From contig NZ_CP109434.1 in NCBI RefSeq assembly GCF_036227105.1, positions 7,660,501 to 7,724,500 on the forward strand: 64,000 bases of DNA. Reading direction: 5' to 3'. Below, in pieces: positions 60,517 to 64,000 of the stretch (its first letter is position 1; each line of letters opens with the position of its first letter). A program made the translations under genes and the position numbers. Source of the stretch: Amycolatopsis sp. NBC_01488. Lineage in GTDB: Bacteria > Actinomycetota > Actinomycetes > Mycobacteriales > Pseudonocardiaceae. A model generated the notes under the pieces. It did no database searches. It was given only the letters and a program-made list of their open reading frames with translations, and had not been told where the DNA came from.

Positions 60517-61869
60517 TCAGGACCCGCCGCAGCTCACCACCGTCGGCGTGCCGGACCCGGTGGCCTGGAAGCCGAACTCCGTGTACTGGCCGGTCGCGAG
60601 GTGGCCGTTGTAGGCCACGTTGGACCAGCCGTCGCCGCTGTGCTGGACGTTCCACGCGTTGGTCACCGAAGCGCCCGGCGGCAGGTTGAGCGTCACCGTC
60701 CACGAGTTCAGGTCCGCCGAACCGGCGGTCACCCGCACGGTCGCCACGAACCCGCCGTTCCACGCGTTCATCGAGACCGTCGCCGAACACGCGCCAGGCG
60801 GCGGTGCGCTCGTCGTGGTCGTGGGGGTCGTGGTCGGGGTCGTCGGCGTCGTGGAGACCGGCGGTGCACCGTTGAGCGCGTCGAGCACGCTGGTGTACGC
60901 GGCCTTCTTGGTGCCGTTCCCGTCGAACAGGAGCGGGTTCTCCCCCGAGCGCCAGGAATCGCTGTCCCGGATGCCCCAGGTGGTGATGCCGGTGCACCGC
61001 GGCACGTTCAGGCACGCGCGGGTGGTGGCGGCGTAGGCACTGGGGGACGCCTGGGCGATGTCCAGTTCGGTGAGCTGCACGTCCACGCCGAGGGCGGCGA
61101 AGTTGCTCAGCGTCGTCTGGAAGTTCCCCGGCGGGCCCCCCGCGCCGAAGTGCGCCTGGAAGCCGACGCAGTCGATCGGGACGCCGCGGGACTTGAAGTC
61201 CTGCACCATCCGGTAGACGCCCTGCGTCTTGGCCGCCGACCAGTCTTCGATGTTGTAGTCGTTGTAGCAGAGCTTGGCCCCGGGATCGGCGGCGCGTGCG
61301 GTGCGGAAGGCCACTTCGATCCAGTCGTTGCCGGTCCGCTGCAGGTTGGAGTCGCGGCGGCCACCGGACCCGCCGTCGGCGAAGGCTTCGTTCACCACGT
61401 CCCAGGCGTAGATCTTCCCGCGGTAGTGCCCGGCGACCTGGGTGATGTGGTTCAGCAGGGCAGACCGCAGCGGGGCGCCCTCCATGCTCTGCATCCAGCC
61501 GGGTTCCTGCTGGTACCAGGCGAGGTTGTGCCCGCGTATCCGCATGCCCGCGCTCAGCGCGTGGTTGACGATGCGGTCGGCGTTGCCGTAGCTGAACTGG
61601 CCCTGCTGCGGCTCGGTGGCGTCCGACTTCATCTCGTTCTCGGGCGTCACCATGGTGAACTCCCGGTCCAAAATGGACGTGTAAGTGGCGTCGGAGAGCT
61701 TGAAGGCGGCGACGGCGGTGCCGAAGTAGCGCCCGCTCTGCGCGGCGGACGCGCCGAGCGTGGTCGCCGCGCTGGCGGTGTGGGCGGTGAGCACCACGGC
61801 GCCCACCGCGACCACCGAGACGGTGGCCGCGGCCGCGGCGCGAAGTGCTGGTATCGAAGACGAGGTCAT
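60517..61869 (-). CDS. exported GH10 xylanase with C-terminal CBM2
   Basis: 450 residues from ATG 61869. Signal peptide 1-34. GH10 barrel about 36-330: YFGTAVAAFKL, MVTPENEMKSDATEP, RIRGHNLAWYQQEPGWM, AWDVVNEAFADGG (acid/base Glu161), DVQLTELDIAQ (nucleophile Glu268) and GITTWGIRDSDSWR. A Thr-Pro linker (TPTTPTTTPTTTT) is followed by CBM2 (about 355-450, MNAWNGGFVATVRVTAGSAD). Differs from the other GH10 (41573) in carrying a cellulose-type CBM. A CebR-like box 84 bp upstream links it to cellobiose control; a GTGAAACTTTCAC box is farther up. Confidence 0.95.
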   Translation of the reverse strand: MTSSSIPALRAAAAATVSVVAVGAVVLTAHTASAATTLGASAAQSGRYFGTAVAAFKLSDATYTSILDREFTMVTPENEMKSDATEPQQGQFSYGNADRIVNHALSAGMRIRGHNLAWYQQEPGWMQSMEGAPLRSALLNHITQVAGHYRGKIYAWDVVNEAFADGGSGGRRDSNLQRTGNDWIEVAFRTARAADPGAKLCYNDYNIEDWSAAKTQGVYRMVQDFKSRGVPIDCVGFQAHFGAGGPPGNFQTTLSNFAALGVDVQLTELDIAQASPSAYAATTRACLNVPRCTGITTWGIRDSDSWRSGENPLLFDGNGTKKAAYTSVLDALNGAPPVSTTPTTPTTTPTTTTSAPPPGACSATVSMNAWNGGFVATVRVTAGSADLNSWTVTLNLPPGASVTNAWNVQHSGDGWSNVAYNGHLATGQYTEFGFQATGSGTPTVVSCGGS

Positions 61870-61952
61870 GTTCGGACACTTTCGGGATTCGGGTGGTGCT
61901 CCGGCGGTGCGAGATCGACCGGAACCGGGAAGCGGCTGCCCCCGCTGCATTC

Positions 61953-61966
61953 CGAGAGCGCTCCCA
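61953..61966. promoter_or_regulatory. CebR-like box, GH10/CBM2 promoter
   Basis: CGAGAGCGCTCCCA, with two or three mismatches to TGGGAGCGCTCCCA, keeping the GAGCGCTC core. 84 bp upstream of the xylanase start. Confidence 0.72.
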
Positions 61967-62095
61967 GTCCGGGTGACGCGCACACGGTAGCCACGCGAAC
62001 CGGCTCGGTCAACGCCGTGAGCTGCGACGCAGCCCGCGACCGGCGGCGAACCCGGCGAAGCAGCGGAAGCCGGGCCCGCGCCGGAGCACGGCCCC

Positions 62096-62108
62096 GTGAA
62101 ACTTTCAC
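62096..62108. promoter_or_regulatory. GTGAAACTTTCAC palindrome
   Basis: Third GAAACTTTC box of the window, 227 bp upstream of the GH10/CBM2 start. Confidence 0.45.
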
Positions 62109-62109
62109 C

Positions 62110-62430
62110 TCGCCGGGCCCGTCCGCGGGCGAGATCGCGGCAATGTTCGCGCAGCTCACCGGCAGAGTGCCGGCAGCGCCTCCCTCGCCGACACGCTCGA
62201 GGGCCGCGTCAGGGAGCTCGCAGACGCTCAAACCGTCGTGCTCGGCTTCCCGGGTGAAGGTCTGGACGAGGTGGCTGTCCTGGCCGGCTACAACGGATCG
62301 CTGTGAGCGGCGCTGCTGATCACCAAGGCCGCGCCGGTCGACCGGCTGAGGACCACCGGCTCCGCCGCTCCCGTCGGCGTGTCCGCCGTGCTTTCCTATC
62401 CCTGCCAGGGTGTGGTTGCCACCTCAGGCG
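62110..62430. other. gap before the XRE regulator, with a possible coding remnant
   Basis: One frame reads SASLADTLEGRVRELADAQT, then VVLGFPGEGLDEVAVLAGYN and a stop at about 62305. It looks like a fragment of a real protein but has no start, no identified family and no continuation. The rest shows no gene. Confidence 0.3.
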
Positions 62431-62448
62431 GTTGCCGATACTGGGGAC

Positions 62449-63333
62449 ATGGAAGCGAAACGACGGCTCGGCGAGTTCCTCCGGACCCGCCGCGCCGACC
62501 TGCGGCCCGACGACGTCGGCCTGGCCACCTACGGGGACCGCCGTCGCGTGCCGGGGCTGCGCCGCGAGGAACTGGCGCGCCTCGCCGGGGTGAGCGCGTC
62601 GTACTACTCGCGGCTCGAGCAGGGCCAGTCGGCCAACGCCTCCCCCGAAGTGCTCGACGCCATCGCGCGGGCCCTGCGGCTCGACGACACCGAACGCGCC
62701 TACCTCCACGAGCTCGCGACCGGCGCCCGGAGCCGGGTCCCGCGACGGCGTCCCGCCCCAGAGCGGCTCACCCTCGCCGTGCGGCAGCTCCTGACCGCCC
62801 TGGGCGACGTCCCGGCGATCGTGCTCGGCCGGCGCGGCGACGTCCTGGCGTGGAACCCCGCCGGGCACGCCCTGTTCGCGGGACACCTGCCGCCGGACGC
62901 CCCGGACCGGCCGGGCGAGCGTCCGAACATGGCGCGGCTGGTGTTCCTCGACCCGCACACCCGTGAGCTGTACGCCGACTGGCCCGCCAAAGCCCGTGCG
63001 GTGGTGGCGACGCTGAGGATGGCGTCCGGGCGCCACCCGGACGACCCGCTGCTGGCCACCCTGGTCGGGGACCTGTCGGTCCGGAGCCCGGACTTCCCGG
63101 CGCTGTGGGCGAACCAGCGGGTCAAGGCCGGCGGCGACGCGGTCTACGAGATGCGCCACCCCCTCGTGGGCACGATGGCGGTCACGCAGCAGGCGCTGCG
63201 GACCGAGCAGGACCAGCACGTCGTCGTCGCCACGACGGAGCCCGGGTCACCGTCGCACGCGGCGATGACCTTGCTGACCCACGCCGCCGCCACCACGCGC
63301 GCGGTGCGCCACAACGCGCCTGCGCACGACTAG
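62449..63333 (+). CDS. XRE-family regulator with MmyB-like ligand domain
   Basis: 294 residues. N-terminal Cro/CI helix-turn-helix (VPGLRREELARLAGVSASYY, SRLEQGQSANASPEVLDAIA) after LGEFLRTRRADLRPDDVGL. A PAS-like MmyB ligand domain occupies residues 105-275 (AIVLGRRGDVLAWNPAGHAL, FPALWANQRVKAGGDAVYEM). A fatty-acid-like ligand is suggested for this fold; target unknown. GATACT (62437-62442) is 7 bp before the ATG with no Shine-Dalgarno, so the mRNA is probably leaderless. A small hairpin at 63353 follows. Confidence 0.92.
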   Translation: MEAKRRLGEFLRTRRADLRPDDVGLATYGDRRRVPGLRREELARLAGVSASYYSRLEQGQSANASPEVLDAIARALRLDDTERAYLHELATGARSRVPRRRPAPERLTLAVRQLLTALGDVPAIVLGRRGDVLAWNPAGHALFAGHLPPDAPDRPGERPNMARLVFLDPHTRELYADWPAKARAVVATLRMASGRHPDDPLLATLVGDLSVRSPDFPALWANQRVKAGGDAVYEMRHPLVGTMAVTQQALRTEQDQHVVVATTEPGSPSHAAMTLLTHAAATTRAVRHNAPAHD

Positions 63334-63352
63334 AAACTCCCCACCCAAGCCA

Positions 63353-63370
63353 GGCACTCAAGAGAGTGCC
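63353..63370 (+). terminator. small hairpin after the XRE gene
   Basis: GGCACTC-AAGA-GAGTGCC, perfect 7-bp stem with a 4-nt loop, 20 bp after the stop. Confidence 0.45.
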
Positions 63371-63416
63371 GGACCGAGCGCGCCCAAAAAACGCGCAGGA
63401 AACGATCGAGAGAGAA

Positions 63417-64000
63417 ATGTCCAAGAAGATCCTGACCACCGCCCTCGGGCTCGGCCTCGCCTCGGCCCTCGGGGCCGCACCCGCCACCGCCGCCGAACCG
63501 GCGCACCCGGCTCCGTCCCGGGTCGCCGTCCACTTCGGACTCGCGGCGGGGCAGCTGCCGGAAAACGTCGCGCTGGCACCCGATGGCACCGCCTACGTCA
63601 CGTTCGCGGCCGCCCGCCAGGTCGCCTCGGTGACGCCGCAGGGCGTGATCCGCGTCCTGGCCACCCTGCCGGCCCCGCCCGACGGCGGGGCGGCGACCCC
63701 GGTGCTGAAGTTCGCCCTGACCACCGGCATCGTCCGCCTCGGCGACGGCACGCTGTACTTCCTCTACGCCAGCGGCGACGCGGGGACCACCGGCCTGTAC
63801 CGGCTCCCGCCTGGCGGCACCCCGCAGCGCGTCGCGGCCCTGCCCGCCACCGGGTTGCCGAACGGGCTGGCCCTCGACGAACGCGGCCGCGCCTTCTACA
63901 TCACCGACTCCGTGCTCGGCGTCGTCTTCCGCGTCCCACTCGGCGGCGGCACGGTGACGACCTGGTCGTCGGCGCCGGAGCTGGCGTCGACCGGTTTCCT
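63417..64000 (+). CDS. exported SMP-30/NHL-type beta-propeller protein, 3'-truncated by window edge
   Basis: 194 codons visible, open to the window end. Signal peptide MSKKILTTALGLGLASALGA then APATAA (cleavage near 26). The mature part shows beta-propeller blades of the SMP-30/gluconolaconase-like type: LPENVALAPDGTAYVTFAAA, VTPQGVIRVLATLP, LGDGTLYFLYASGD, GLPNGLALDERGRAFYITDS and VLGVVFRVPLGGGTVTTW. Likely binds or hydrolyses a sugar lactone outside the cell, but activity is not provable without the missing half. AGAGAGAA precedes the ATG. Confidence 0.75.
   Translation, partial: MSKKILTTALGLGLASALGAAPATAAEPAHPAPSRVAVHFGLAAGQLPENVALAPDGTAYVTFAAARQVASVTPQGVIRVLATLPAPPDGGAATPVLKFALTTGIVRLGDGTLYFLYASGDAGTTGLYRLPPGGTPQRVAALPATGLPNGLALDERGRAFYITDSVLGVVFRVPLGGGTVTTWSSAPELASTGF

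Noticed and set aside
62110..62305. Intact small gene before the XRE regulator
   Set aside because: The readable peptide has no start codon in context and no continuation; treated as a possible remnant only.

Overview
This is a 64 kb, strongly GC-rich chromosomal segment from a filamentous actinomycete. The lineage looks like Pseudonocardiaceae (Amycolatopsis-like). That placement is an inference from base composition, GTG/TTG starts, TTA-poor genes, many Sec/Tat-exported carbohydrate-active enzymes with ricin-type CBM13 or CBM2 modules, and CebR-, DasR- and XlnR-like operators. No 16S or other marker gene is present.

Left end (0-11 kb) is a scarred accessory region. It holds the 3' part of an AfsR-type NB-ARC/TPR regulator, a small sigma factor, a tyrosine recombinase broken by four frameshifts, a small gene with a premature TAG, a complete-looking group II intron with a reverse transcriptase/HNH protein and a clear domain V, an IS21-family element (istA/istB), an APH-fold kinase gene with two TTA codons, and two families of short periodic DNA repeats. 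One repeat family (GAGC-NNN-GCTC, about 41 bp period) also abuts the left end of the IS.

11-17 kb holds an ABC-F ribosome-protection-type ATPase, a PaaX-like regulator coupled to an enoyl-CoA hydratase, a GH18 chitinase remnant, an exported alginate-lyase-like protein whose promoter spacer carries a DasR-like palindrome, and a tRNA-Pro(GGG) followed by the C-terminal stub of a phage-type integrase, which marks an old attachment site.

17-31 kb holds two adjacent exported proteins that share an uncommon Cys-rich C-terminal module: a TIM-barrel-like protein, and a cutinase fused to six exact-length 52-residue repeats. Then come a sugar isomerase-like TIM barrel, a GH5 enzyme with ricin lectin, a GH35 beta-galactosidase with a leaderless-type promoter, a DeoR/LacI-hybrid regulator and a cytoplasmic heparinase II/III-like protein.

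31-37 kb, divergent from the last pair, is a tightly overlapping five-gene operon: Tat lipoprotein sugar-binding protein, two permeases, a 2-hydroxyacid dehydrogenase and a DUF2264 protein. Together these look like an uptake and intracellular breakdown locus for (probably uronic-acid-containing) oligosaccharides. A TetR/oxidoreductase pair with paired operators follows.

39-62 kb is a dense plant-cell-wall degradation island: GH59, GH10, a clan GH-A enzyme, two CE1-type esterases, a beta-helix protein, GH54, GH29, an SGNH/CE3-type esterase, GH9, GH12 and a second GH10. Most are exported and carry ricin-type lectin/CBM13 modules; the GH9 and the second GH10 carry CBM2. The set fits combined attack on arabinoxylan, galactan/fucosylated side chains, ester groups and cellulose. 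CebR-like boxes sit upstream of GH9, GH12 and the distal GH10. GAAACTTTC palindromes sit near three of the hydrolase promoters.

The right end has an XRE/MmyB-type regulator and the start of an exported SMP-30-like beta-propeller protein, cut by the window edge.
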